Source: Bacteroides acidifaciens (GTDB lineage Bacteria; Bacteroidota; Bacteroidia; Bacteroidales; Bacteroidaceae). From it: a stretch of DNA of 64,000 nt. A program made the translations under genes and the position numbers. The DNA is taken from contig NZ_CAEUHO010000001.1 in NCBI RefSeq assembly GCF_903181435.1, forward strand, positions 2,542,001-2,606,000, written 5' to 3'. Numbering within the stretch: position 1 is the stretch's first letter; each line of letters opens with the position of its first letter. Shown here in pieces: positions 9,365-18,515 of the stretch. The notes beneath the pieces were generated by a model. That model was given only the letters and a program-made list of their open reading frames with translations, was not told where the DNA came from and made no database searches.

Positions 9365-12142
9365 ATGATAGACACTTCCGAAAATCTCATTATCATAAAA
9401 GGTCAAATCAAGACTGCCGAAATAGAGAGTTGCCAGAATAATAATGGCAATTATAGCATCATATTCCGAAATTCTTCCAGCGTCTATTCATACAAAGAAG
9501 AAAATGTTATCTGGTTGACTCATCCTGACAAACCGGATCCTGCCAATTATCAAATAGCCACTCAAAGAAGAATCTTATCAAACATCGAGACACTATCCAT
9601 TTTTAAGAGCGATTCGGAAAGTTACTGGCATATTCGTTTCCAAAATGGGAAAGAGTATGATTATAAAGGAAAAGATTTACAAATCACAAGATCATGCCTG
9701 GCAGAAACTTCTTCGAAAGACATATTCGGATATTTGAAAAAAGTAGCAGAGGTGAATGAACTGAAAGCTGATGACGGAACGAAACTACTGGCCAAACAAT
9801 ATGAAAAGATTAATTTCATAGCGGATAACAGGGCTATTGCCGTATATTTGAATCCTCAAAAGTATAAATTGCAGACTCAAAGCACACCGACTCTGATTTT
9901 CCCTTTCGGTTGTAATGCCAGCCAACAAAAGGCAGTCCAGACAGCTTTTGAGAACCAAATAAGCGTTGTACAAGGTCCGCCGGGAACTGGAAAGACACAA
10001 ACTATCCTGAATATTATCGCCAATATTCTGGTGCGTGGCAAAACAGTTCAGGTTGTATCTAATAATAACTCCGCCATTGTAAATGTGCTTGAGAAGTTAT
10101 CCAAATACGATATGGGATTTATCGTTGCATTGCTCGGCAGCACAGCCAACAAAGAGAAATTCATAGAGACTCAGGAAGAAGAGAAACAATATCCGGAGAA
10201 TTTCGAATCGTGGCATGATGCAGAAACCGAACAGCCCCTATTTCTCGATAAGATACATCATCAAACGGAAGAACTCAAAAGCATATTTTCCAAACAGGAA
10301 CGCCTTGCCATGGCAAGACAGGAAATACAAGCCCTGAAAATAGAATGGCAGCATTATCTACAAGAATTCGGCACTAAGGAATCTACAACAAAACTACGTA
10401 GAAACTCCAATTCTGCCGCTCTTCTGAACTTATGGAACGAATGTCAGCAATTTGCGGAAAAAGAGCAGACATCAAATCTCCGGGGAATAACAGCTTTTAT
10501 ACAACGGTTGAAATGGCTGTTCTTCAGATTCAAGAGCAAAACGATTTGCAAAATCCCCGACAAGAATTTCTATAAGCGGGAGATGAGCTCGATTATCGCT
10601 GACTTCCAAATCTTATTCTACCAGACAAAACACTCAGAACTGGAAGTTGAGATAGATACATTAGAAAAGGAACTAGCCAACAAAGATGCATCGGAAATGG
10701 CTAAGCAAATGGCTGATGCATCGATGAAGTATCTAAAAAACAAGTTATTCCGTACTTATGGCAATAATCATGACAAACCGGTCTTTACTTTAGAAGACCT
10801 GAAAGATAATTGGCGGGAAGTACAGAAAGAGTATCCGATTATACTAAGCACTACATTTTCATCAGTAAGTAGCCTGCATCGGGATACCGTATATGATTAT
10901 CTGATTATGGATGAAGCTTCACAGGTTTCGGTAGAAACAGGAGCTTTGGCATTGTCATGCGCTAAAAACGCAATCATTGTCGGCGACACCATGCAGCTCC
11001 CCAATGTAGTCACGGAAGAAGATAAGGAAAAGTTGGACTTTATCGCTAACGCATGTCTGATTAAGGCTGAATATGATTGTGCCCGTATGAGTTTCCTGCA
11101 ATCTGTCTGCAAAGTGATTCCGAATGTACCGCAGACTTTATTACGGGAGCATTATCGGTGCCACCCTAAAATCATCAACTTCTGCAATCAGAAATTTTAT
11201 GGCGGAAACCTTGTTATCATGACATGTGATAAAGGAGAAAAGGACGTAATCCGTGCCATAAGAACCGCCAAAGGCAACCATTCCCGCAGCCATCTGAATC
11301 AACGGGAAATAGATGTTATCAAAGAAGAAGTGTTACCTGCCCTATCCTATGATACGGATGAGATAGGTGTCATTGCCCCATATAACAAGCAAGTAAATGC
11401 CGTTAAATCCGTACTTGAAGAAAGTATTGATGTAGCAACAGTCCATAAGTTTCAGGGAAGGGAGAAGGATGCTATCATTATGACTACAGTCGATGACACC
11501 ATCACCGCCTTTTCCGATGATCCGAATCTGCTGAATGTCGCTGTTTCCCGAGCCAAACAGCAGTTCTATCTGGTCGTATCAGGAAACGAACAGCCCAAAG
11601 ATTGTAATATCAGCGACCTGATTGCCTACATCGAATACAATAACGGTACAGTCATCGCCAGTAAGATTCATTCCATATTCGATTATCTATACGAACAATA
11701 TACGGATGCCCGAATCGCCTATTTAAAGAAACATAAGAAAATATCCGAATATGATTCCGAGAATCTTACCTTTGCCTTGATAGAAGACATTCTACAAGAG
11801 AACATCCATATGTGCCATTTGAATATCATTTGCCATTTACCTCTTTATATGTTGATTCAAGACTATTCTCTGCTAAATGCTGAAGAGAGCAAATATGCTG
11901 CAAATATTAATACCCATATCGACTTCCTGATTTATAATCGTGTGAGCAAACAACCGATATTGGCTATTGAGACGGATGGTTATATGTATCATAAATCTGG
12001 GACAAGGCAGGCGGAACGTGATGTTAAGAAGGATCATATATTGGAGTTGTATGGTATTCCGTTGGTGAGATTGTCTACTATTGGTAGTAACGAGAAGAAA
12101 GTTGTTGTAGATAAGTTAAGTGAAGTATTACATTTACAATAA
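9365..12142 (+). CDS. SF1 DNA/RNA helicase fused to DUF2726/Vsr-like nuclease domain
   Basis: A 925-residue UPF1/Dna2-like superfamily 1 helicase. After an N-terminal region of about 180 residues (no recognised domain) come the Q-like motif CNASQQKA, Walker A GPPGTGKT (204-211), Walker B LIMDEASQ, motif III GDTMQLP, motif IV REHYRCHPKI, motif V VHKFQGREKD and motif VI NVAVSRAKQQ. A coiled, charged insert of about 230 residues separates Walker A and B. The C-terminal ~150 residues read HIDFLIYN and later IETDGYMYH, resembling DUF2726/Vsr-like PD-(D/E)XK folds. Helicase-nuclease fusions of this kind occur in defence islands, and this one directly precedes a type I RM operon. The defence role is inferred. 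Confidence 0.82.
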   Translation: MIDTSENLIIIKGQIKTAEIESCQNNNGNYSIIFRNSSSVYSYKEENVIWLTHPDKPDPANYQIATQRRILSNIETLSIFKSDSESYWHIRFQNGKEYDYKGKDLQITRSCLAETSSKDIFGYLKKVAEVNELKADDGTKLLAKQYEKINFIADNRAIAVYLNPQKYKLQTQSTPTLIFPFGCNASQQKAVQTAFENQISVVQGPPGTGKTQTILNIIANILVRGKTVQVVSNNNSAIVNVLEKLSKYDMGFIVALLGSTANKEKFIETQEEEKQYPENFESWHDAETEQPLFLDKIHHQTEELKSIFSKQERLAMARQEIQALKIEWQHYLQEFGTKESTTKLRRNSNSAALLNLWNECQQFAEKEQTSNLRGITAFIQRLKWLFFRFKSKTICKIPDKNFYKREMSSIIADFQILFYQTKHSELEVEIDTLEKELANKDASEMAKQMADASMKYLKNKLFRTYGNNHDKPVFTLEDLKDNWREVQKEYPIILSTTFSSVSSLHRDTVYDYLIMDEASQVSVETGALALSCAKNAIIVGDTMQLPNVVTEEDKEKLDFIANACLIKAEYDCARMSFLQSVCKVIPNVPQTLLREHYRCHPKIINFCNQKFYGGNLVIMTCDKGEKDVIRAIRTAKGNHSRSHLNQREIDVIKEEVLPALSYDTDEIGVIAPYNKQVNAVKSVLEESIDVATVHKFQGREKDAIIMTTVDDTITAFSDDPNLLNVAVSRAKQQFYLVVSGNEQPKDCNISDLIAYIEYNNGTVIASKIHSIFDYLYEQYTDARIAYLKKHKKISEYDSENLTFALIEDILQENIHMCHLNIICHLPLYMLIQDYSLLNAEESKYAANINTHIDFLIYNRVSKQPILAIETDGYMYHKSGTRQAERDVKKDHILELYGIPLVRLSTIGSNEKKVVVDKLSEVLHLQ

Positions 12143-12153
12143 TGAATCATTAA

Positions 12154-12178
12154 AATATTGAATTAGCAATTCAATATT
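12154..12178. terminator. AT-rich perfect hairpin after the helicase gene
   Basis: An 11-bp perfect inverted repeat (AATATTGAATT / AATTCAATATT) with a 3-nt loop lies 12 bp after the helicase stop codon. There is no clear T tract, so it may be a weak terminator or a protein site. Confidence 0.4.
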
Positions 12179-12259
12179 ACAAATAAATGTTTTACGACAC
12201 AAATTAGTAGAAAAGCAAGATATTAAAACCTTTTTTCTTTTTCTGTACTAAAAAAATTG

Positions 12260-12267
12260 TAACTTTG
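12260..12267 (+). promoter_or_regulatory. Bacteroides -7 box TAACTTTG for hsdR
   Basis: Exact TAnnTTTG match 40 bp before the ATG at 12307. It overlaps a potential TTG start at 12265, so translation must begin further downstream. This decides the hsdR start. Confidence 0.65.
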
Positions 12268-12306
12268 AACCCTTTTATCCTTAATCTATTAGATTATGGA
12301 CTAAAA

Positions 12307-15150
12307 ATGCGACAATATATGGTTACTCAAAGTGAACAAGTATTAGAAAACGGATTAATAAAAACCTTACAGGAAATGAATTATGAATACATTTCTATTA
12401 AGGAAGAAGAAAATCTGTATGCTAATTTTAAAAAGCAACTTGAAAAGCACAATAAAAAAGAACTCGCCCTACATAAAAGAGAACATTTTACAGATAAAGA
12501 GTTTGATAAGATTTGTATTTATCTAGAAGGCGGAACACGCTTTGAGAAAGCCAAAAAACTCCGTGACCTATATCCTCTCGAGACAGAAGACGGGGAACGT
12601 ATTTGGGTCGAATTCTTAAATAAGAGCAAGTGGTGTCAAAATGAATTCCAAGTATCCAATCAAATAACGATAGAAGGGAGAAAAAAATGTCGTTATGATG
12701 TAACTATCTTAATTAATGGATTACCACTAGTACAGATAGAACTAAAGAAACGAGGAGTTGAATTAAAAGAAGCATATAACCAAATTCAACGTTATCATAA
12801 AACTTCATTTCATGGACTATTTGATTATGTACAATTATTTATCATTTCCAATGGCGTAAACACACGTTATTTTGCCAATAATCCTAATGGTGGTTATAAG
12901 TTTACTTTCAATTGGACAGATGCCGAAAATATACCGTTCAATGATTTAAGTAAATTTGCTTATTTCTTTTTCGATCAATGCAATCTAGGGAAAATGATAA
13001 GCAAATACATTGTATTACATGAGGGCGACAAATGCCTGATGGTACTTCGTCCTTATCAATTTTATGCAGTAGAGCGTATATTAGAACGAGTACAAAATTC
13101 TAATAAAAATGGCTACATATGGCATACTACAGGTGCAGGGAAAACATTAACATCATTCAAGGCTGCCCAATTAGTTTCAGAACTTGATGGCATTGATAAA
13201 GTCATGTTTGTTGTCGATCGACATGACTTGGACACACAGACCCAATCAGAATACGAAGCATTTGAACCGGGTGCTGTTGATGGAACAGACAACACCTATG
13301 AACTTATCAAACGGTTAAGTGGAAATTCTAAAATAATAATTACTACTATTCAGAAATTAAATTGTGCCATTACAAAAGACTATTATAACAAACATCTTCA
13401 AGAAGTACGCCACCAAAAAGTAGTGATGATTTTCGACGAATGTCATCGTAGCCATTTTGGTGACTGCCATAAAAATATTGTTAAGTTTTTCAGTAATCTT
13501 CAAATTTTCGGATTCACAGGTACTCCTATATTTGTAGAAAACGCCAAACAAGATCATACTACAAAAGAAATATTTAGTGACTGCCTTCATCGCTATCTCA
13601 TCAAAGATGCTATTGCTGATGAAAACGTACTCGGGTTTCTAGTTGAATACTATAAAGGAAAGGATGAAACTGGCATCGATTATATGAATGAAGCCCGCAT
13701 GAAAGAAATTGCTAAATTCATTCTTACGAATTTCAATAAATCAACAGTAAATGGAGAATTCAACGCACTGTTCGCAATCCAGTCTGTTCCTATGCTATTG
13801 CAATATTACAAAATATTCAAAGAACTCAATCCTAAAATAAAGATTGGAGCAGTGTTTACTTACGCCGCTAACAGTAGTCAAGATGACGGACAAACAGGAA
13901 TGAACCAAGGTTATGCCAACGAAAAAGTCACAGCAGATGAACTACAAGCTATTATGAATGACTACAACAATACGTTCGGTACATCTTTTACAACTGATAA
14001 TTTTAGCGCCTATTATGATGATATAAACCTACGCATGAAGAAAAAAAAGAAAGATATGGAACCTTTGGATTTACTTCTTGTCGTGGGCATGTTTCTCACT
14101 GGTTTTGATGCTAAAAAATTGAACACCCTATACGTTGACAAAAACCTGGAATATCATGGATTACTACAAGCCTTTAGCCGGACTAACCGCATATTGAATG
14201 AAAAGAAACGTTTCGGGAAAATCGTATGCTTCCGTGATTTAAAAAGTAACGTAGACGCTGCAATAAGATTATTTAGCAATAATAATCCAGCAGATACTAT
14301 TCTACGTGAACCTTTTCCTGTAGTAAAAGAAAAGTTCAATGAGCTATCTTTGAAGTTTAAAGAAAAATATCCAGATGTACAAAGTATCGACAGGTTACAA
14401 AGCGAATATGAAAAAAGAGATTTTGTATTAGCTTTCCGTGAAATTATAAAAAAACGAGCAGAGATGCAAATCTATGAAGATTTTGAGCCTGATGATAAAG
14501 AACTCATTCTATCAGAACAAGAATTCATGGATTTTCGAAGCAAATATTTGGATATTACCACTGGTGTAATCAATCCCAATCCCGATGATAAGAAAAATAC
14601 AGGAGACACAGATGTGCCTCCCTATGGAGAAGATAAAAGAACTCTAGACGATATTGACTTCTGCTTAGAGCTGCTTCACAGCGATGTAATAAATGTAGCT
14701 TATATTCTAACGCTTATCAATGACTTGGATCCTTCAAGTAATGATTATCAAGAAAGACGCCAGCAGATATTAGATACTATGATAAAAGATGCTGTCATGC
14801 GTAATAAAGCAAAACTTATAGATGGATTTATCCGTCAGAATATAGATAATGATAAAGATGGATTTAGCAAATCCAAAGCAGATGGTTCAATTGATCTGGA
14901 AAGCAGACTTGCGAACTATGTCAGCCAACAACGCAATAATGCTATTCAAGACTTGGCGGCGGAAGAAGATATTGACAAAGAAGCTCTCATCAAATTTTTG
15001 AATGAATACGATTTCTTACAAAAAGAAAAAACTGAAATACTTCAGGAAGCCGTCAAAAAGAAAAAAATAGGATTAAAAGAGCGTCGAACACTCCTAAAAA
15101 GGGTAATGGGCAAACTACATTCAATAATAGAATTGTTTAACTGGGAATAA
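12307..15150 (+). CDS. hsdR: Type I restriction endonuclease subunit R
   Basis: HsdR is the ATP-driven translocase and nuclease of the HsdR2M2S complex, cutting DNA that lacks the host methylation pattern. From the N-terminus: PD-(D/E)XK nuclease (RYDVTILING, then IELKKRG, about residues 128-150), Walker A HTTGAGKT (about 273-280), DEAH-box variant FDECHRSHFG, motif III FGFTGTP, motif VI region QAFSRTNRI, and a charged C-terminal helical domain that docks to the methylase. I start at the ATG at 12307 (MRQYMVTQSEQ); the upstream TTG lies inside the promoter box. ATG at 12319 is an alternative. First gene of the hsdR-hsdM-hsdS operon. Confidence 0.95.
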   Translation: MRQYMVTQSEQVLENGLIKTLQEMNYEYISIKEEENLYANFKKQLEKHNKKELALHKREHFTDKEFDKICIYLEGGTRFEKAKKLRDLYPLETEDGERIWVEFLNKSKWCQNEFQVSNQITIEGRKKCRYDVTILINGLPLVQIELKKRGVELKEAYNQIQRYHKTSFHGLFDYVQLFIISNGVNTRYFANNPNGGYKFTFNWTDAENIPFNDLSKFAYFFFDQCNLGKMISKYIVLHEGDKCLMVLRPYQFYAVERILERVQNSNKNGYIWHTTGAGKTLTSFKAAQLVSELDGIDKVMFVVDRHDLDTQTQSEYEAFEPGAVDGTDNTYELIKRLSGNSKIIITTIQKLNCAITKDYYNKHLQEVRHQKVVMIFDECHRSHFGDCHKNIVKFFSNLQIFGFTGTPIFVENAKQDHTTKEIFSDCLHRYLIKDAIADENVLGFLVEYYKGKDETGIDYMNEARMKEIAKFILTNFNKSTVNGEFNALFAIQSVPMLLQYYKIFKELNPKIKIGAVFTYAANSSQDDGQTGMNQGYANEKVTADELQAIMNDYNNTFGTSFTTDNFSAYYDDINLRMKKKKKDMEPLDLLLVVGMFLTGFDAKKLNTLYVDKNLEYHGLLQAFSRTNRILNEKKRFGKIVCFRDLKSNVDAAIRLFSNNNPADTILREPFPVVKEKFNELSLKFKEKYPDVQSIDRLQSEYEKRDFVLAFREIIKKRAEMQIYEDFEPDDKELILSEQEFMDFRSKYLDITTGVINPNPDDKKNTGDTDVPPYGEDKRTLDDIDFCLELLHSDVINVAYILTLINDLDPSSNDYQERRQQILDTMIKDAVMRNKAKLIDGFIRQNIDNDKDGFSKSKADGSIDLESRLANYVSQQRNNAIQDLAAEEDIDKEALIKFLNEYDFLQKEKTEILQEAVKKKKIGLKERRTLLKRVMGKLHSIIELFNWE

Positions 15151-15165
15151 AATTATATTAAACAT

Positions 15166-16707
15166 ATGAGCGAAGAACTACAACAAAAATTGCGCAGTCA
15201 ATTATGGACTGTAGCCAATACATTAAGAGGAAACATGTCTGCCAGTGATTTTATGTATTTCACATTAGGCTTTATTTTCTACAAATATCTATCCGAAAAA
15301 ATAGAACTTTACGCCAATGAAATATTGGAAGAAGATCATATAACTTTCAAAGAAGTATGGAATGGCAAAGACGAAGAATTAAAACAGGATGTAAAAGAAG
15401 AATGTATTCAGAATCTTGGTTATTTTATAGAACCAGAGTATCTTTACTCCACCATTATAGAGTTAATCAGTAAGAAAGAGAATATCTTACCGTCCTTAGA
15501 ACGTTCCCTCAAGAAAATAGAAGATTCTACTATTGGACAAGATAGTGAAGATGATTTTGGCGGTTTATTTTCTGATCTAGATTTAGCTTCACCTAAATTA
15601 GGCAAAACTGCTGACGACAAGAACAAGTTAATTAGCGATGTATTGATCGCCTTAAATGGTATTGACTTTGGATTGCAAGAAGCCGGAGATATAGATATTT
15701 TAGGAGATGCTTATGAATACATGATAAGTCAATTCGCTGCCGGAGCAGGAAAGAAAGCAGGAGAGTTCTATACCCCGCAAGAGGTCAGTCAAATCTTAGC
15801 TGAGATTGTAATAACTGGTAAAGTGCGATTAAAAGATGTATTCGATCCGACCTGTGGTAGTGGTTCTCTACTTCTTCGTACCGCTAAAAGTGGTAAAGCC
15901 GATTCTATCTTCGGACAAGAAAAGAATCCTACAACATTCAATCTATGCAGAATGAACATGCTTCTCCATGGTGTTAAATATAATGACTTTGACATCCAAA
16001 ATGGGGACACATTAGAAGCAGATGCTTTTGGAGACAGACAATTTGATGCTGTAGTTGCCAATCCACCTTTTTCCGCAGATTGGACCGCGGCAGATAAATT
16101 TAACAACGACGACCGTTTTAGTAAAGCCGGAGTACTAGCTCCAAAATCTAAAGCAGATTACGCCTTTATCCTCCACATGATTTATCACCTTAATGATGGT
16201 GGAACAATGGCTTGCGTAGCACCGCATGGAGTATTATTCCGTGGAGCTTCCGAAGGAAAAATCCGTCAATTTCTAATTGAAAAGAAAAACTATATTGATG
16301 CTATTATTGGATTACCTGCTAATATTTTCTATGGTACTAGTATTCCTACTTGTATCCTAGTAATAAAAAAATGTCGAAAAGAAGATGATAACATCCTTTT
16401 TATAGATGCCAGTAAAGAGTTTGAAAAAGTAAAAACACAGAATAAATTACGCCCTGACCATATCAAAAAAATAATCGATACATATCGCGAAAGAAAAGAG
16501 ATAGAGAAATATAGTCATTGTGCAACTTTACAGGAAATAAAAGAGAATGATTATAATTTAAATATTCCCCGTTATGTAGATACTTTTGAAGAGGAAGAAG
16601 AAATAGATATTCATGCTGTTATGACAGAAATTAAAGAGTTAGAAGCCAAACGAGCAGAATTAGATAAACAAATTGATGTTTATTTAAAAGAGCTCGGTTT
16701 GATTTAA
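15166..16707 (+). CDS. hsdM: Type I DNA methyltransferase subunit M
   Basis: N6-adenine methyltransferase subunit that, with HsdS, methylates and recognises the target site. The 513-residue protein has the HsdM N-terminal helical domain (1-130), the FYTPQEV motif, SAM-binding motif I DPTCGSGSLLL (about 226-236) and catalytic motif IV NPPF (about 298-301). The C-terminal ~50 residues are charged coiled coil (ITEIKELEAKRAELDKQI-type) that packs against HsdS. It follows hsdR by 15 bp and precedes hsdS by 45 bp, so it is operonic. Because the specificity gene can be shuffled, this single M subunit must serve several HsdS variants. Confidence 0.96.
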   Translation: MSEELQQKLRSQLWTVANTLRGNMSASDFMYFTLGFIFYKYLSEKIELYANEILEEDHITFKEVWNGKDEELKQDVKEECIQNLGYFIEPEYLYSTIIELISKKENILPSLERSLKKIEDSTIGQDSEDDFGGLFSDLDLASPKLGKTADDKNKLISDVLIALNGIDFGLQEAGDIDILGDAYEYMISQFAAGAGKKAGEFYTPQEVSQILAEIVITGKVRLKDVFDPTCGSGSLLLRTAKSGKADSIFGQEKNPTTFNLCRMNMLLHGVKYNDFDIQNGDTLEADAFGDRQFDAVVANPPFSADWTAADKFNNDDRFSKAGVLAPKSKADYAFILHMIYHLNDGGTMACVAPHGVLFRGASEGKIRQFLIEKKNYIDAIIGLPANIFYGTSIPTCILVIKKCRKEDDNILFIDASKEFEKVKTQNKLRPDHIKKIIDTYRERKEIEKYSHCATLQEIKENDYNLNIPRYVDTFEEEEEIDIHAVMTEIKELEAKRAELDKQIDVYLKELGLI

Positions 16708-16752
16708 TTTTGACACTCACAAATCCTTAATGTTATTTTCTACAAAAAAGAA

Positions 16753-17883
16753 ATGATTATGGCAAATAATAGCAATAAAAATAAATGTAATGTTCCAAAT
16801 TTGAGATTTCCGGAGTTTTGTGGGGAGTGGGAGACAAAATCAATAAACGATTTAGCAGATGTTATAGGCGGTGGTACACCCGACACAACAGTAAAATCAT
16901 ATTGGGATGGAGAAATACAATGGTTTACGCCTTCTGAAATAGGTAAAAATAAATTCGTTGATGCAAGTTTGCGTACCATAACAGAAGACGGACTAAACAA
17001 TTCCAGTGCAAAGCTTTTGCCTCCCAATACGATACTTTTAAGTTCTCGTGCCACAATTGGAGAATGTTCATTATCTCTCAGAGAATGTGCTACAAACCAA
17101 GGTTTTCAATCTCTTGTATCTAAAAAATGCAATATAGATTTTCTCTACTATCTAATACAAACAAAAAAGAAAGATTTAATAAGGAAGTCTTGCGGCTCAA
17201 CCTTTTTAGAGATTTCTGCAAATGAAGTTCGTAAAATTCAAGTATCTGTTCCATCTGATGTTGAGCAACAAAAGATTGCTGAGTTATTATCGTTGATAGA
17301 TAAACGCATCGCCACCCAAAACAAAATTATTGACAAGTTGCAGTCCCTAATCACGGGAATTGCACAGAAGATAGTTCGCAGCAACAAGCCCAATGTTCAC
17401 TTATCAGAATGCTTGGAATGTAAATCTTCAACCCTGCAAGAAAGTGATGTTTGTGAGCAAAGTACATATCCTGTGTATGGTGCAAATGGCATCGTTGGTT
17501 ACCTCGATAATTATAATACAGAGGGTGAAGCCGTTTATATTATCAAAGATGGTTCTGGTGTAGGAACAGTTTCTTATGTTACAGGCAAATGCTCTGCAAC
17601 AGGGACTTTAAATACTTTACAAGCAAAAGAAGGCTATTCACTCCAATACCTTTACTATCTGCTAAAAGTGTTTAATTTTGAGCCTTATAAGACTGGTATG
17701 GCTATACCTCACATCTACTTCAAGGACTATGGTAAAGCCAAGGTATTTTGCCCATCATATACAGAACAACTCCAATATGCTCGGTTATTGTCTGCAATAG
17801 AAAGCAAACTATCAATAGAAAAGAACATTCTAACAAGCCTAAGTTTGCAGAAGCAATATTTGCTTCGCCAGATGTTTATATGA
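16753..17883 (+). CDS. hsdS: Type I specificity subunit S, expressed copy (S1)
   Basis: HsdS recognises the bipartite target with two target recognition domains (TRDs). This 376-residue copy sits in the operon behind hsdM and is the one expressed. TRD1 runs from about 15 to 165, the conserved central helix (LLSLIDKRIATQNKII) from about 176 to 200, TRD2 from about 205 to 355, and the distal helix ends in KQYLLRQMFI. It has an ATG and a short N-terminal leader that the silent copies lack. Three segments are shared with the silent cassettes as inverted repeats (16789-16834, 17305-17333, 17342-17361). The 3' end overlaps the convergent half-gene S2 by 8 bp. Confidence 0.95.
   Translation: MIMANNSNKNKCNVPNLRFPEFCGEWETKSINDLADVIGGGTPDTTVKSYWDGEIQWFTPSEIGKNKFVDASLRTITEDGLNNSSAKLLPPNTILLSSRATIGECSLSLRECATNQGFQSLVSKKCNIDFLYYLIQTKKKDLIRKSCGSTFLEISANEVRKIQVSVPSDVEQQKIAELLSLIDKRIATQNKIIDKLQSLITGIAQKIVRSNKPNVHLSECLECKSSTLQESDVCEQSTYPVYGANGIVGYLDNYNTEGEAVYIIKDGSGVGTVSYVTGKCSATGTLNTLQAKEGYSLQYLYYLLKVFNFEPYKTGMAIPHIYFKDYGKAKVFCPSYTEQLQYARLLSAIESKLSIEKNILTSLSLQKQYLLRQMFI
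16789..16834 (+). repeat. Outer inversion repeat, left arm (hsdS 5' end)
   Basis: 46 bp beginning AATGTTCCAAATTTGAG, with 3 mismatches in the middle to its inverted partner at 21633-21678. It encodes the NVPNLRFPEF..GEWE segment at the start of both full-length hsdS copies. Recombination here would exchange the whole S1 and S4 coding regions. Confidence 0.85.
17305..17333 (+). repeat. Central inversion repeat, left arm
   Basis: 29 bp (starting CGCATCGCCACCCAAAAC) found identically, inverted, at 21122-21150. It encodes the conserved central helix RIATQNKII of S1 and S4, so inversion here would swap C-terminal TRDs. Confidence 0.85.
17342..17361 (+). repeat. S1/S2-specific inversion repeat, left arm
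   Basis: A 20-bp sequence AGTCCCTAATCACGGGAATT has an inverted copy at 18479-18498 with one mismatch. It joins the S1 centre to the start of half-gene S2 in the same reading frame. Confidence 0.8.
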
Positions 17884-18478
17884 ACATTTGGCGAAGCAGA
17901 TACTTCTTCTGTTTCTGATATTTTTGTAATATGTCTTGCTGGTATTTCAACTTGTCGTTCAAAGAACGTAACATCTTTGAAATCAGCAGTGACTCATTTG
18001 TATTTATAGGCAAAAGGACACTATTTTCTAAGAACCGTTGATTTGTAATGTTGATTGTGTTCTTTGCTCCTTTCTGAATCAGCGGATGCAAATAGTTATG
18101 TGTATTTATTTCACTCATAAAATATTCATGAAGATATACTCCAACAGCAAGACTTTTGGGTTTATAAACACCGTACAATGGTGAAACAGCAACATTCTCA
18201 AGATTAAGACTTTGCTTTACTATGCCATAAGGGAATGAGCCTGTGGGACTTTTGGTGTAAACCAAATCACCATAATGCACCACATTATATTTTGATGTGT
18301 CTTTAGCAGCAAATGAACGCCCAAGGTAATCAAGTTGATTTACAATACCTTGACTAACAGAAACAGAAAAAACTTGATATAAGTTAGTGTTGCGCTCATT
18401 CCTTTCAGAAAGAACATCACCAAGAGTCATTTTCTTCCAAGCACCTCTGTCTACTCCTTGTTTTTGCAGTTCAACCAT
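17876..18478 (-). CDS. Silent half hsdS cassette (S2), one TRD
   Basis: A 200-residue single-TRD HsdS fragment corresponding to a C-terminal half. It begins MVELQKQGVDRG, continues through one TRD and ends with the same KKYLLRQMFI tail as S1. It is tail-to-tail with S1 (8-bp overlap), and its 5' edge carries the inverted copy of the S1 internal repeat (18479-18498). Reading back through that repeat keeps the frame of S1, so inversion of about 17.36-18.48 kb would replace TRD2 of S1 with this TRD. The orientation and missing N-terminal half imply it is a stored cassette. Whether a product is made from its own ATG is unknown. Confidence 0.88.
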   Translation of the reverse strand: MVELQKQGVDRGAWKKMTLGDVLSERNERNTNLYQVFSVSVSQGIVNQLDYLGRSFAAKDTSKYNVVHYGDLVYTKSPTGSFPYGIVKQSLNLENVAVSPLYGVYKPKSLAVGVYLHEYFMSEINTHNYLHPLIQKGAKNTINITNQRFLENSVLLPINTNESLLISKMLRSLNDKLKYQQDILQKYQKQKKYLLRQMFI

Positions 18479-18498
18479 AATTCCCGTGATTAAGGACT
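18479..18498 (-). repeat. S1/S2-specific inversion repeat, right arm
   Basis: Inverted partner of 17342-17361, 19 of 20 positions identical, placed immediately before the S2 start codon. Confidence 0.8.
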
Positions 18499-18515
18499 AT
18501 TAATATGCAATTTTT

